Shown piece after piece: positions 9,801-18,432 of a stretch of 64,000 nt of DNA (its first letter is position 1; every line of letters begins with the position of its first letter). The notes under the pieces are model-generated. The model was not told the origin of the DNA. It did not search any database and saw nothing but the letters and a program-made list of their open reading frames with translations. The stretch lies in contig JAJPHR010000061.1 of assembly GCA_021325145.1 (NCBI GenBank), positions 62,001 through 126,000 of the forward strand. The letters are read 5' to 3'. The DNA is from Verrucomicrobiota bacterium (lineage in GTDB: Bacteria; Verrucomicrobiota; Verrucomicrobiia; Limisphaerales; Pedosphaeraceae). Both the position numbers and the translations under genes were made by a program.

Positions 9801-10907
9801 GGCGGACTCATCATCGGGAATAACGGCTTAACCCCCAATAGCGGCTCGATCATTGGGAACGTGTTCATGACCAACGACATCATCCATGCCACATTTGGCC
9901 CATTCGTCCCCGCCACGATTGCCTTCAACCGCGCTGAGGATGTGACTTTCCCTGGAAACATCGTCGGGGAAGGTTCATTGACGCAACAAGGTTCCGGCAG
10001 GCTGACCTTGACCGGCAACAACACTTACACCAACGGCACGACCATCAGCGGTGGCATCTTGCAAATCGGAGCAGGCGGCACGATTGGCTCGGCTGGCACC
10101 GGCCCCATCGTTGACAACAGCGAACTCGACTTCAACCGCTCGGACAGCGTGACTTTGACGAGCGTCATCAGCGGCGGAGGTTCAGTGGTGCAACTCGGCG
10201 CCGGCACAGTGACGCTTGCCGCCGATAACACTTATTCCGGCACCACCACGGTCAGCAACGGCACGCTGTTCATCAACGGCAACAACATCGCCGCTGCCAC
10301 AATGATCATCTCCGGGACTCTCGGCGGCACCGGCACGCTGTTCGGGCCGGTCACGCTGAACGCGGGAACCACGCTCGCGCCAGGAGCTTCGGCCGGTTCA
10401 GTCGGAACACTCACGATCAACAGTGACTTGAGCATCGGCGGCAACCTTGCCATCGACGTGAATAAATCTCTTCCGTTGACCAATGATCTGGTTGTCGTCG
10501 GCGGCGTGCTGACCAACGCCGGCACGGGAACGCTCACGGTGGCGAACCTCGGCCCGGCCCTCACGGCTGGAGACAAGTTCACCCTGTTCAGCGAGCCCGT
10601 GTTGAACGGCGCGGCGTTCACCGTCACCGGCGGGGGCGTGAATTGGACTAACAACCTGGCGGTGGACGGCAGCATCACCGCCGGTTCGGCCATCAGCCGG
10701 CCAACGCTGAACTTCACCAATGTTGGCGGCAACAGCCTGCGATTCTCCTGGACCGGCAGCTTCAAGCTCCAGGTGCAGACCAACAGCATCAACGTGGGCC
10801 TCGGCACCAACTGGGTGAATTATCCGGGCGGCGGCACCAGCCCGGTGATAGTGCCGGCTGATGCCACGAAAGGGGCGGTGTTCTTCAGACTCGCTCCCAC
10901 GCCTTAG
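6855..10907 (+). CDS. Secreted autotransporter-associated beta-strand repeat protein
   Basis: About 1350 residues from the ATG at 6855, which gives a good signal peptide (FLILALCGAFTTVAAFGQ). The in-frame ATG at 6756 would add 33 residues and cannot be excluded. Most of the protein is repeats of the passenger-associated type: GTLTLSGANTYTGTT, GSGTLTLSGTCSYSGLT, GSGRLTLTGNNTYTNGTT and GAGTVTLAADNTYSGTT, each with a G-L-T-L/N-T-Y-x-G-x-T core. Such repeats fold into a beta-helix on the outer surface. No beta-barrel translocator follows, so it is not a complete type V autotransporter. It ends in an Asn/Thr-rich domain closing with GAVFFRLAP, shared in style with two other secreted proteins nearby. 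A role in adhesion to plant polysaccharide is inferred from context. Confidence 0.88.
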   Translation: MEIRFTRLKFLILALCGAFTTVAAFGQVTYTFSSTNGADIGLAVSWTPNGLPSGASQDNAQWDGLTAGNLVLNYNTGWGNSGFGTSGINIICTTNQAGSVTITSSGNSPAAGIFGITNNSPSGTLRIGDNTSHSLNLATRPGNAGTIHGFVNNSTSAAIMDSSVIWVAGGGVACVMDFGGTGDWIVNHNLRDNNSGAGPISVNWEGPGTMTWSPGGVFLSSDPLGPITINGGTVVLKGAGLCQSFSGQAAGNNTITNNGTALKYDAVGISDNISRAIRGTGTLQVNNGTLTLSGANTYTGTTLLSGGELIVGVAENFGTSGPLGVGGTISFTGGTLGFNAVNTYDYSPRFDTNANQAYRFDTAGLSVLLTNDLSSSGGTLTKLGSGTLTLSGTCSYSGLTAVGAGKLVFQGSKTGSGNITVSNSTTLSVAQGGAQMTPATLTVGTSSSAILEFNNVNNTGTAAILAGTISAGGTITVNVTSGSFTIGQSYPLFSWTGGPAPAVTLGTLTGAVGNLSTNGNTIQLNVTSLAFLWTGVNNGNWDTSTPNNWKVNGVAQSFANGGTALFDDSATGQTNVTLNSPVSPASVTVNSSTKTYSITSSGANVIGGAGSLTKNGNSVLTLSGGVNTYSGPTILSGGTLSVSALANGGSASDIGAASSSAANLVFNGGALQYTNGGTVSSDHSFTLGTAGGTIDASGFGALALNNSGSVALSGSGARVLTLTGSLTDTNTLAAVLSDNGGPTSLTKNGTGTWVLTGNNTNSGTVTIAAGTLQVGTGGASGSLGTGNVVDNGILDFNVSGTLTIGTISGSGSLINDGSGTLILPGNNIYAGGTTINNGTVQVGTGGATGQLDSIANIANNGTIIFNSTSDSTISGVISGTGQLIKRGSGLLKFIGNNTYTGTTTVDSGAQLQLTQGNTGQNASPAIINNGTVITMRQDNSVFTYAGNISGTGSLVVEVSNGNAGDSTLTGSNTYTGGTYILGGGLIIGNNGLTPNSGSIIGNVFMTNDIIHATFGPFVPATIAFNRAEDVTFPGNIVGEGSLTQQGSGRLTLTGNNTYTNGTTISGGILQIGAGGTIGSAGTGPIVDNSELDFNRSDSVTLTSVISGGGSVVQLGAGTVTLAADNTYSGTTTVSNGTLFINGNNIAAATMIISGTLGGTGTLFGPVTLNAGTTLAPGASAGSVGTLTINSDLSIGGNLAIDVNKSLPLTNDLVVVGGVLTNAGTGTLTVANLGPALTAGDKFTLFSEPVLNGAAFTVTGGGVNWTNNLAVDGSITAGSAISRPTLNFTNVGGNSLRFSWTGSFKLQVQTNSINVGLGTNWVNYPGGGTSPVIVPADATKGAVFFRLAPTP

Positions 10908-10967
10908 CTATTCTGGCGCCGCATTAAAGGCGAATGAGCGAAAACAGAAATAAGCCGAAATAAAATC

Positions 10968-10998
10968 AGTGGGTGGTGGATGAACACCACCACCCACT
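10968..10998 (+). terminator. Stem-loop after the beta-strand repeat gene
   Basis: AGTGGGTGGTG (10968-10978) pairs perfectly with CACCACCCACT (10988-10998) around a 9-base loop, 61 bases after the stop codon. No T-tract follows, so it may stabilise the mRNA end or act as a non-canonical terminator. The rest of 10908-11171 shows no gene. Confidence 0.45.
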
Positions 10999-11171
10999 CG
11001 CGCTAGCCGCGTTCTATCGCGTCACCTCGTCACGGCGAAGCGCGATACTGCAAAATTGAATCACTTGGACGAACGCAAAGCGCCTGATTCACAGTCGGGA
11101 GAAGGCAGAGGGCCGGAGCGGGCGCCAGCGTGTCTGATCCGTGCAGTCGGAGTCGAATTCTAATCTGATTT

Positions 11172-12071
11172 ATGAAAACAACCCATTGCCGTCGTGTGTT
11201 TCTGAAAACCCGCGGCTGCCGCCGCTCGGCGGTGCTGCGCAGGTTGCCTGGCCGCGGATTTACCCTGATCGAATTGCTCGTGGTCATCGCCATCATCGCC
11301 ATTCTGGCTTCTTTGCTTCTGCCTGCGCTCGTGAAGGCGAAGCAGAAAACGCAGGGCATCAGTTGTCTGAACAACCTCCGGCAACTCCAGTTGGCCTGGC
11401 TGCTTTACGCTTTGGACGCCAACGATGCGATTGTTCACACTGGCGGCATCGGCGACACGGCAAACTCGCTGGGCGATCCCCAACTCAACCCGCCCAACGG
11501 CAACTGGGTCCACGGCAATATGGCAATCGTCGGGCTGCCTGCCACTGATCCCGCCTTGGTTCGGGCCGGCGCACTTTACCCGTACGCGAAGGACATCCAC
11601 ATCTACAAATGCCCCGCAGACAAGAAAATGAGCCTTGCCGTCGGCCAGGGGTCGGTTGCCACCACCCGCAGCATGTCAATGAATGCCTGGCTGAACCCGC
11701 TGGCCAGTTCGGTGGGAAGTTTTGGCGGCGGGGTTGCGCGCACGTACCAGAAAACGTCCGACATTGACAAGCCTTCTCCGGTGGACTTCTGGGTGACCAT
11801 TGACGAGAGCCCGGGCACCATCAACGACGGGTGGTTCGTGTGCGATCCCTTTGGTTACCCCTCGAGCTGGGTGGACATCCCGGCTTCGTATCACAATGGT
11901 TCCGGCGGCATGTCTTTCGCAGACGGCCACTCGGCGCTTAAGAAATGGATCGATCCGGTCGTGAGGCAATACGGCCAGAACAATGGGCCGGTCGGAAATT
12001 TCATCCCCGCGGGACAAAACCCGCCGAGCGACCTGAACTGGCTGCAACAACGAAGCACGGCCCACAAGTAA
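11172..12071 (+). CDS. Prepilin-type cleavage/methylation domain protein, H-X9-DG type
   Basis: A 299-residue pseudopilin-like protein. After a basic leader comes the prepilin peptidase site and hydrophobic helix [20 protein letters not shown] (about residues 30-50), with Glu at position +5 after the conserved Gly. A globular domain follows, ending in [14 protein letters not shown], which is the H-X9-DG signature of a family expanded in Planctomycetes and Verrucomicrobia. Members are processed by a type IV prepilin peptidase and embedded in the inner membrane or in a pseudopilus, and their role is largely unknown. It is the first of two consecutive genes of this kind, and a third lies at 22254. 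Confidence 0.9.
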   Translation: MKTTHCRRVFLKTRGCRRSAVLRRLPGRGFTLIELLVVIAIIAILASLLLPALVKAKQKTQGISCLNNLRQLQLAWLLYALDANDAIVHTGGIGDTANSLGDPQLNPPNGNWVHGNMAIVGLPATDPALVRAGALYPYAKDIHIYKCPADKKMSLAVGQGSVATTRSMSMNAWLNPLASSVGSFGGGVARTYQKTSDIDKPSPVDFWVTIDESPGTINDGWFVCDPFGYPSSWVDIPASYHNGSGGMSFADGHSALKKWIDPVVRQYGQNNGPVGNFIPAGQNPPSDLNWLQQRSTAHK

Positions 12072-12087
12072 CAGATTCACCAACCAT

Positions 12088-12888
12088 ATGGAAGAACAGG
12101 AGCGAGACCGGGTAAAAACACATGGGTTTACGTTAATCGAATTGCTGGTGGTCATTGCCATTATCGCCATCCTGGCGTCCTTGCTTCTGCCAGTCCTGGC
12201 CAAGGCGAAGGAAAAGGCCATGCGCACGGTCTGTATGAACAATGAAAAGCAGATCTGTATCGCCCTGCATATTTATTGCGATGAGAACAAGGACAAGCTG
12301 CCGGTTCTCACGGGCACTGCTGCCTGGTGCTGGGACATGCCAACAACCGCAACGGACGCGATGTTGAACAGTGGCTGCCAGAAAAAGACCTTTTATTGCC
12401 CCAGCACCGCGCCAAAATTCACAGACAACGAAAACTTCGTGAACGCAAACTCCCTCTGGAACTTCGGCCTCCCCGGCTTTAACATCACCGGATATACTTT
12501 CGCGTTCAGCGGACTGGCGTCCAAGGTGGATTTGCAATATCAAAACACCACCATTTTGCCGGAAACGCGCACGACTCCAACTCAAACTTCCATAGATGAC
12601 CTGGCCACTCGTGAACTCGTAGCCGACGTGGTGATCAGCGAGGCGAATAGTCTTCCAGCAGGTCCTGGAAACACTTTCGACAATGTCGTCGGCGGCTTTA
12701 CCCAGAACGGCCAGTCATATCCGCATCTGAGTGCACACTTGCGGAACCGTGTGCCGTACGGTGGTAACATCGGATACAAGGACGGCCACGTCCAATGGAA
12801 GAAATTCAATGCTTCAAGCGCCAACGCAAACAGCAACCAGACAAAAGTGCGCACGGCCTCCGGCGTTAATCCGTATTTCTGGTGGTGA
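12088..12888 (+). CDS. Prepilin-type cleavage/methylation domain protein, second copy
   Basis: A 266-residue pseudopilin-like protein starting [19 protein letters not shown], so the leader is short and charged. The hydrophobic helix is followed by a [11 protein letters not shown] segment, the DGH core of the H-X-DG family. It starts 16 bases after the preceding pseudopilin stop. Its 5' flank and first codons resemble those of the gene at 22254 (shared ACAGATTCACCA just before ATGGAA), so the two are recent duplicates. The following GloVer gene overlaps or abuts its stop, suggesting co-expression. Confidence 0.9.
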   Translation: MEEQERDRVKTHGFTLIELLVVIAIIAILASLLLPVLAKAKEKAMRTVCMNNEKQICIALHIYCDENKDKLPVLTGTAAWCWDMPTTATDAMLNSGCQKKTFYCPSTAPKFTDNENFVNANSLWNFGLPGFNITGYTFAFSGLASKVDLQYQNTTILPETRTTPTQTSIDDLATRELVADVVISEANSLPAGPGNTFDNVVGGFTQNGQSYPHLSAHLRNRVPYGGNIGYKDGHVQWKKFNASSANANSNQTKVRTASGVNPYFWW

Positions 12889-12893
12889 TCGCC

Positions 12894-14438
12894 ATGATTG
12901 GCAGTCTCGCGGCAACATCCAATCGAGCGCCGTGGCGACCGGTCATCAAAGTTGCGTTCCGGGACACCCTTCGTGTCCTTTTCTGTTTCCTGTCAGCATT
13001 TGAGCCGAACGCCGGCACGGCAGCGCCGAACGGAATCGTATATCATTCCTTCACGGCTCCCACCAATGGAACCAATCAAGATGGCGTCAACCCGGCTTCG
13101 GGGTTGGTGCTCTCCGGCGGCCTTTTGTGCGGCACGACCGTCAACGGTGGATTGCGCGGGGCAGGATCGGCTTACTATCTGGCTCCGGATGCGAGTGCCT
13201 TCAATGCCTTCCACTCATTTACCAACTCTCCCGATGCGGCAAATCCGCAGGGCAATCTCGTCAACTCGGGAAGCAATTTTTTTGGAACCACCGTGGCAGG
13301 GGGGAGCAGCGGTGTCGGCACAGTTTTTCTGGGCAAAACCAACGGCGCGAGTTCCATTATTCGCAGTTTTCCAGCGGTTTCAGCAAACAACGCCACGAAT
13401 GTAGGTGGCGCCAGTCCGAGCGGGGCATTGATGCTGTCGGGCGCCACGCTCTACGGGACAACGACTGCGGGCGGCACCGCAGCCAGCGGCACGATCTTTT
13501 CACTTTCCACCAACGGCTCCACGTTTTCCGTGCTGCACGACTTCACCGCGCTTGACTCCAATACCGGCACCAATGCCGACGGAGAACTTCCGCTCGGAGG
13601 GTTGGTCCTGGCCGGGAACACTCTTTACGGAACGGCTTCGGGCGGAGGCCCGGGTGGCGCCGGGGTCGTGTTTGCCATCAACACCAGCGGCGGCAGCTTT
13701 ACAGTCCTTCATGGCTTCACGGCTTTGGACGCGCTGACAGCCACCAATACCGACGGCGCGTTTCCTTTCAGCGGCCTGGCCGCTTCGAATGGCATGCTCT
13801 TTGGGACGACGATTGCCGGTGGCCACCATGGCAAAGGCGTGGTTTTTTCCATTGGCACAAATGGAACCTGGTTCGCGGTGCTGCATCACTTTTCCGCAAC
13901 CGATCCGCTGACCGGCACCAACCAGGAGGGCGCTTCGCCCTGCGCGCCTCTGACGTTGTCGGGTGGTTATCTTTACGGCACGGCCTCGGCCGGCGGCCTT
14001 GCCAGTGGAACCATTTTCTCGGTAAGCACCGACGGCGCGCAATTCCAACTGCTTCACACCTTTGCCACGTTGGACGCCTCCAGCGGGACGAATACCGACG
14101 GCGCTTTGCCAGTGGCGGGATTGTTGCCGTTGGGAAATTCATTGTTCGGCGTCGCCTACAGCGGCGGTCCCGGCGGCGCGGGAACGGTGTTTGGCGTCCC
14201 GATTCCCTTTCCACCTGCTATTATTACCAATATCGTTTACAACTCGAATGGAACTGTGACGCTGTATTTTTCCGGCGGTCCCAACTCGACGAACATTATT
14301 CAGGCCACCGGCGGCTTAACCCCGTTGCCCGCGTGGGTTAGTGTGTCCACCAACGTCGCCGATGCAAGCGGCGCATGGCGTCTTATTGAAACCAACACAG
14401 CCAATTCCATGCGCTTTTACCGTTCTTATGCACCTTGA
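12894..14438 (+). CDS. GloVer-repeat secreted protein
   Basis: About 514 residues made of seven or eight repeats of about 57 residues, with cores such as GLVLAGNTLYGTASGGGPGG, AGVVFAINTSGGSFTVLHGF and SGGYLYGTASAGGLASGTIF. This is the choice-of-anchor tandem-repeat family named GloVer, and the repeats suggest a beta-propeller or solenoid. The start is uncertain: GTG at 12882 or 12885 would overlap the pseudopilin stop, while ATG at 12894 leaves a 5-base gap. A hydrophobic stretch (RVLFCFLSAFEPNAGTAA) is a plausible if late signal peptide. The C-terminus ends in an Ig-like tail closing MRFYRSYAP. The function is unknown; surface location is inferred. Confidence 0.85.
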   Translation: MIGSLAATSNRAPWRPVIKVAFRDTLRVLFCFLSAFEPNAGTAAPNGIVYHSFTAPTNGTNQDGVNPASGLVLSGGLLCGTTVNGGLRGAGSAYYLAPDASAFNAFHSFTNSPDAANPQGNLVNSGSNFFGTTVAGGSSGVGTVFLGKTNGASSIIRSFPAVSANNATNVGGASPSGALMLSGATLYGTTTAGGTAASGTIFSLSTNGSTFSVLHDFTALDSNTGTNADGELPLGGLVLAGNTLYGTASGGGPGGAGVVFAINTSGGSFTVLHGFTALDALTATNTDGAFPFSGLAASNGMLFGTTIAGGHHGKGVVFSIGTNGTWFAVLHHFSATDPLTGTNQEGASPCAPLTLSGGYLYGTASAGGLASGTIFSVSTDGAQFQLLHTFATLDASSGTNTDGALPVAGLLPLGNSLFGVAYSGGPGGAGTVFGVPIPFPPAIITNIVYNSNGTVTLYFSGGPNSTNIIQATGGLTPLPAWVSVSTNVADASGAWRLIETNTANSMRFYRSYAP

Positions 14439-15666
14439 AATAGAAAATCAGATTAAAAAACTTCGCCCGCAGAGGTACGTTTTGTTTGCGCTGATTCTTT
14501 GTTGCGCCCAGGCGGAATTAATGGCCGGGCAAGGTCATTGGGTGGGCACTTGGGGTTGCGGTCCGCAATTGACCGAACCGGGAAATCTTCCGCCCGTGGC
14601 TCTGGCCAACAGCACACTTCGCCAGTTTGTCCATGTCACCATCGGCGGAAACCATTTGCGCGTGCGCTTTTCCAACGCTTACGGAACCAACTCGGTCACG
14701 CTGAATTCAGTCCACATTGCCCTGGCCGCCGGTGCCGGCAGCGGCGGAACCGGCAGCATCAATACGGCGACTGACAAGGCGCTCGCGTTTCACGGCGCGC
14801 CTTCCGTAACCATCCCGGCGGGCGAGGTAGTGCTTTCGGATCCAATCGACTATGGCTTGCCAGCGCTGACGAATCTTGCCATTACCATTTATTTTGGAAG
14901 CATCTCCGCTACGACGATCAATGGACATCCGGGTTCGCGCACGACTTCGTTCATACAAAACAGCAATGCCGTCACCGCCGCGAGTATGCCAACGGCCAGC
15001 ACCACGGCGCATTGGTATATCATCACCGGCGTGGACGTTCTGGCCGACGGCCCCAGCAGGGCGTTGGTCACGCTGGGAGACTCAATTACCGACGGCCGAG
15101 GTTCAACGACGGATGGAAATAACCGCTGGCCGGACAACCTGGCGCAGCGCTTGAACGCCAACGCCCCCACTACGAACGTCGGGGTCATCAACATGGGTAT
15201 CGGCGGCAACGGTGTGTTCGCTGGACTGGGGCCGTCCGCGGTGGCGCGGTTTGATCGCGATGTAATAAATCAAAGCGGTCCCCGCTGGCTGATCGTTTTT
15301 GAAGGCGTTAATGACATTGGCGGCGACGTCAACGGAACCATCGCCACCAATCTCATCGCCGCGTATACGCAATTCATCGCCAAGGCACATGCCCACAACC
15401 TTCTGGCCTATGGCGCGACGATTACGCCATTTGGCGGGAACGGTTACTTTACTCCCAGCCACGAAGCTTCGCGTCAGACCGTCAATGCGTGGATTCGCAC
15501 CAATAACCTGTACGACGGCGTAATTGACTTCGACACCGTGGTTCGGGACCCGGTTACCCTGACGAATCTTCTTTCGGCATATAATAGTGGCGATGGCCTG
15601 CATCTCAATCCAACCGGTTACCAGGCGATGGCCAATGCGATTGACCTTTCGTTGTTCACCCACTAG
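14428..15666 (+). CDS. Secreted SGNH/GDSL hydrolase, candidate acetyl(xylan) esterase
   Basis: 412 residues from the ATG at 14428, which overlaps the stop of the GloVer gene by 11 bases; an upstream ATG at 14341 lies inside that gene and is less likely. A signal peptide (VLFALILCCAQAELMAG) is followed by an N-terminal beta-sandwich-like part (GHWVGTWGCGPQL, LRQFVHVTIGG). The SGNH blocks follow: LGDSITDGRG with the nucleophile Ser, GIGGNG, GVNDIGGD, and DGLHLNPTGY with the Asp/His pair. The family hydrolyses esters. Its place beside xylan enzymes suggests removal of acetyl groups from xylan, but the sequence alone does not fix the substrate. Confidence 0.9.
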   Translation: MHLEIENQIKKLRPQRYVLFALILCCAQAELMAGQGHWVGTWGCGPQLTEPGNLPPVALANSTLRQFVHVTIGGNHLRVRFSNAYGTNSVTLNSVHIALAAGAGSGGTGSINTATDKALAFHGAPSVTIPAGEVVLSDPIDYGLPALTNLAITIYFGSISATTINGHPGSRTTSFIQNSNAVTAASMPTASTTAHWYIITGVDVLADGPSRALVTLGDSITDGRGSTTDGNNRWPDNLAQRLNANAPTTNVGVINMGIGGNGVFAGLGPSAVARFDRDVINQSGPRWLIVFEGVNDIGGDVNGTIATNLIAAYTQFIAKAHAHNLLAYGATITPFGGNGYFTPSHEASRQTVNAWIRTNNLYDGVIDFDTVVRDPVTLTNLLSAYNSGDGLHLNPTGYQAMANAIDLSLFTH

Positions 15667-15875
15667 GAAAAAGTTTGAAGAGCGACGATTCTCAAATCAG
15701 CCTGGGCGCTGTCAGGAGAGCGGACAAGCGCGCCTTTGATCCAAGAGGCATGAGGCGCCTGGTTCCGGCGATGAAGGCGGGGAAAATTAAACTAACCGCG
15801 AAGTCTGATGGATTGAACATCAGAACAGCTTTGATAAAAACCAGGAATTGAGATGGAACTTGCAAGGGATGTCTT

Positions 15876-18407
15876 ATGTTGAAGGCAGTTTCGATGAGCA
15901 TTCTGATGGCAGTGGCCATCGCGCTGCCGATCAAGGCGGCAACCACCACGATAGATACGACCAAAACGTATCAGACGATTGAGGGAATCGGCGGTGCGAC
16001 GGCGTTCTATGCCGGCTGGATAAGGGACCATCCTTACAAACAGGAGATTTACACAAACGCCTTCGCCGGATTGAACCTTTCGATGCTGCGGTTGGGAGAT
16101 TGGTATCGTTATCAGACACCGTTGGCCGGTTTCGATTCGGCGGCCAGCGACATTGTTTCAAATGCCAATCGTGTTTTGGGCCATGCCGTTCCCGTTTTCA
16201 TGAGTTCGTGGGCGCCGCCGGCATTCTTGAAGAGCAACGGACAAACCGGAAACGGCGGCACGCTCGTTGTCACCAATGGCGGTTTCGCCTACACCAATTT
16301 CGCGCAATACTGGTATGACTCCATCCGGGCGTATCAGTCCAACGGCGTTTCGTTGACGTGGCTCAGCATCCAAAATGAACCGGACTGGGCCGCCGGTTAT
16401 GATTCCTGCCGCTTTGATCCCACCGAAGACACGGTAGGCGGAACCAATTACGCCAGTTATTCCAAAGCGCTCGATGCGACGTTCCAGCGCCTGACGAACC
16501 TGCCGTCTCCACCGAAAATTCTCGCGCCGGAGGTCGTCGGCATCGGCTTCAATGACGTGCAGAACTACGCGGCGACCATGAATTCGAACAGTTTTTATGG
16601 CGTGACGCATCATTTATATCATGGCAGCACGGATGGCACCCCGGACGGGTACCTTGCCGCAATGCGGGGCCTGGCCAATGTTTTTCCGGCCAAGCCAAAA
16701 TTCATGACGGAGTTTGGATACACCAACATGATCGAAGCCGCGTGGCTGATCCATGATTGCCTTACCGTCGAGCAGGTCGTGGGCTTTAATTTTTGGAGCC
16801 TGGTCTGGCCGCCGGGTGGCGCGGGTCTGGTGCAAATCGAAAACCCATATGACCGGAGCAGTTGGACGAATGCCCCGCCCGGCACGAGCACCGAATCGCA
16901 TGGCTATTGGATCGCGCCAAGCTATTGGGCCATGAAACATTTTTCCTATTTCATCAACCCCGGTTACTTGCGGGTGAATGCCACCAACAGCGACGCCCAT
17001 GTTTTGACTTCGGCGTTTCTCTCGCCGGACGGCCTGCGATTGGTGGTCGTTTTAATCAACACAAATTCAACGTCACCGTCCTCGGTTACTTTGAATCCCG
17101 GCGCTTTCGTCGCCGGCAGATCCAGCGTCTATCAAACTGCGGGCGCCAATATGTTTCAGTTGCTCGGCTCATTGACCAATTCGCAAGCCTTGCCGCCGCT
17201 CTCGCTGACCACCATGGTGTTGGATCAGATTGTCACCGCGGGCGCGGCCGCCAATCCATCGCCCGGCAACGGCGCGTCAAGCATTGCGTTGAATTCCGCC
17301 GTAACTTGGAAGCCGGGAAGCAATGCGGTCTCGCATGCGGTTTATCTGGGGGTTGATTCCAACGCCGTCGCGCAGGCCACACCGGCGTCGCCGGAATTTC
17401 AAGGGACCCTGACCACCACCAATTTCAATCCGGCGCTCATTGGCGGGACAACATTTTTTTGGCGCGTGGATGAAATCGTTGGCACCAGCACCAACACCGG
17501 CGCGGCGTGGTCCTTTACGACGGTGCCGACGCCATTGCTGGTTCATCGCTACAGCTTCAGTGAAACGAGCGGCACCAACGTCGCGGATTCCGTGGGCGGT
17601 CCCGCCTGGAGCGGCACGCTGCCCAACGGCGGCGCCTTTGCCGGCGGCCAGTTGACGCTCTCATCCAATTCCCAGCAATACGTAAGACTTCCGCCGGGAA
17701 TTATAAACACCAACGTCACGTCTGCGATTACCATCGAAGCCTGGGCCACTTTTGCGCCCAATTTGCCCTGGCCGTCATGGTTCTTTGGCTTTGGCAACAC
17801 GGATGGCGGCGGGGCTGGATATAATTACATTTTTTGTTCGGAGGGCGGTGGCCGTTTTGCCATCAGCGGTGTTGATCCGGGATATCTCGGCGAAACCAAT
17901 GCCTACACCGGTTTGGACTGGTCCGGCAAAACCTTGCACCTCGCCTGCATGGTCGATCCGGCAAACAGTTATCTCGCGATTTATACCAACGGTGTGGTCG
18001 CAGGCACCAACCGGCTGGGAACTTACAGCCTGGGTTCGGTTAACAACAAATACAGCTTCATCAACCGTTCCCTATATGCGAGCGATCCTTACGTCAACCT
18101 TACCATCAATGAATTCCGCATTTACAGCCGCGCGCTCAGTTCCGCCGCGATTGCCGCAACTGACGCGCTCGGGCCGGACCAAGTGTTGAGCACCACCAAC
18201 CCGCCCATAGGCACCACCCTGACTCAGACAAACTTGACGTTATCGTGGCCGCTCACATCCGCGAATTTTACGTTGCAGTCATGCACGAATTTAGCATCCG
18301 GCAATTGGGCAACCGTTTCATCCCCTGCCCCGCAGATCGTCGGCACTAATTGTCAAATCGTGCTGCCGACCACCAACGCGGCACGATTTTTCAGGTTATC
18401 CGAGTAG
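15876..18407 (+). CDS. GH30-family secreted glycosidase with LamG domain, candidate glucuronoxylanase
   Basis: 843 residues with a signal peptide (SMSILMAVAIALPIKAA). Residues about 25-450 match GH30: EGIGGATAFYAGW, MSSWAPPAFLKSNGQ, the acid/base Glu (about residue 168) in WLSIQNEPDW, and the nucleophile Glu (about residue 279) in KFMTEFGYTN. The style of these blocks is that of subfamily 8 (glucuronoxylan endo-1,4-beta-xylanase), but I cannot assign the subfamily firmly. A fibronectin-like segment (about 455-550) and a LamG/concanavalin-like domain (about 553-765) follow. The C-terminal tail of about 70 residues ends AARFFRLSE. In this locus it would cut the xylan backbone next to glucuronic acid branches. 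Confidence 0.88.
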   Translation: MLKAVSMSILMAVAIALPIKAATTTIDTTKTYQTIEGIGGATAFYAGWIRDHPYKQEIYTNAFAGLNLSMLRLGDWYRYQTPLAGFDSAASDIVSNANRVLGHAVPVFMSSWAPPAFLKSNGQTGNGGTLVVTNGGFAYTNFAQYWYDSIRAYQSNGVSLTWLSIQNEPDWAAGYDSCRFDPTEDTVGGTNYASYSKALDATFQRLTNLPSPPKILAPEVVGIGFNDVQNYAATMNSNSFYGVTHHLYHGSTDGTPDGYLAAMRGLANVFPAKPKFMTEFGYTNMIEAAWLIHDCLTVEQVVGFNFWSLVWPPGGAGLVQIENPYDRSSWTNAPPGTSTESHGYWIAPSYWAMKHFSYFINPGYLRVNATNSDAHVLTSAFLSPDGLRLVVVLINTNSTSPSSVTLNPGAFVAGRSSVYQTAGANMFQLLGSLTNSQALPPLSLTTMVLDQIVTAGAAANPSPGNGASSIALNSAVTWKPGSNAVSHAVYLGVDSNAVAQATPASPEFQGTLTTTNFNPALIGGTTFFWRVDEIVGTSTNTGAAWSFTTVPTPLLVHRYSFSETSGTNVADSVGGPAWSGTLPNGGAFAGGQLTLSSNSQQYVRLPPGIINTNVTSAITIEAWATFAPNLPWPSWFFGFGNTDGGGAGYNYIFCSEGGGRFAISGVDPGYLGETNAYTGLDWSGKTLHLACMVDPANSYLAIYTNGVVAGTNRLGTYSLGSVNNKYSFINRSLYASDPYVNLTINEFRIYSRALSSAAIAATDALGPDQVLSTTNPPIGTTLTQTNLTLSWPLTSANFTLQSCTNLASGNWATVSSPAPQIVGTNCQIVLPTTNAARFFRLSE

Positions 18408-18432
18408 GCCGGAGGCGATGTTCATCCGCGGA

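Noticed and set aside
12894-14438. GloVer repeats as a CRISPR-like or DNA tandem array
   Set aside because: The repetition is at protein level with diverged codons; DNA spacing and identity do not fit a CRISPR array.
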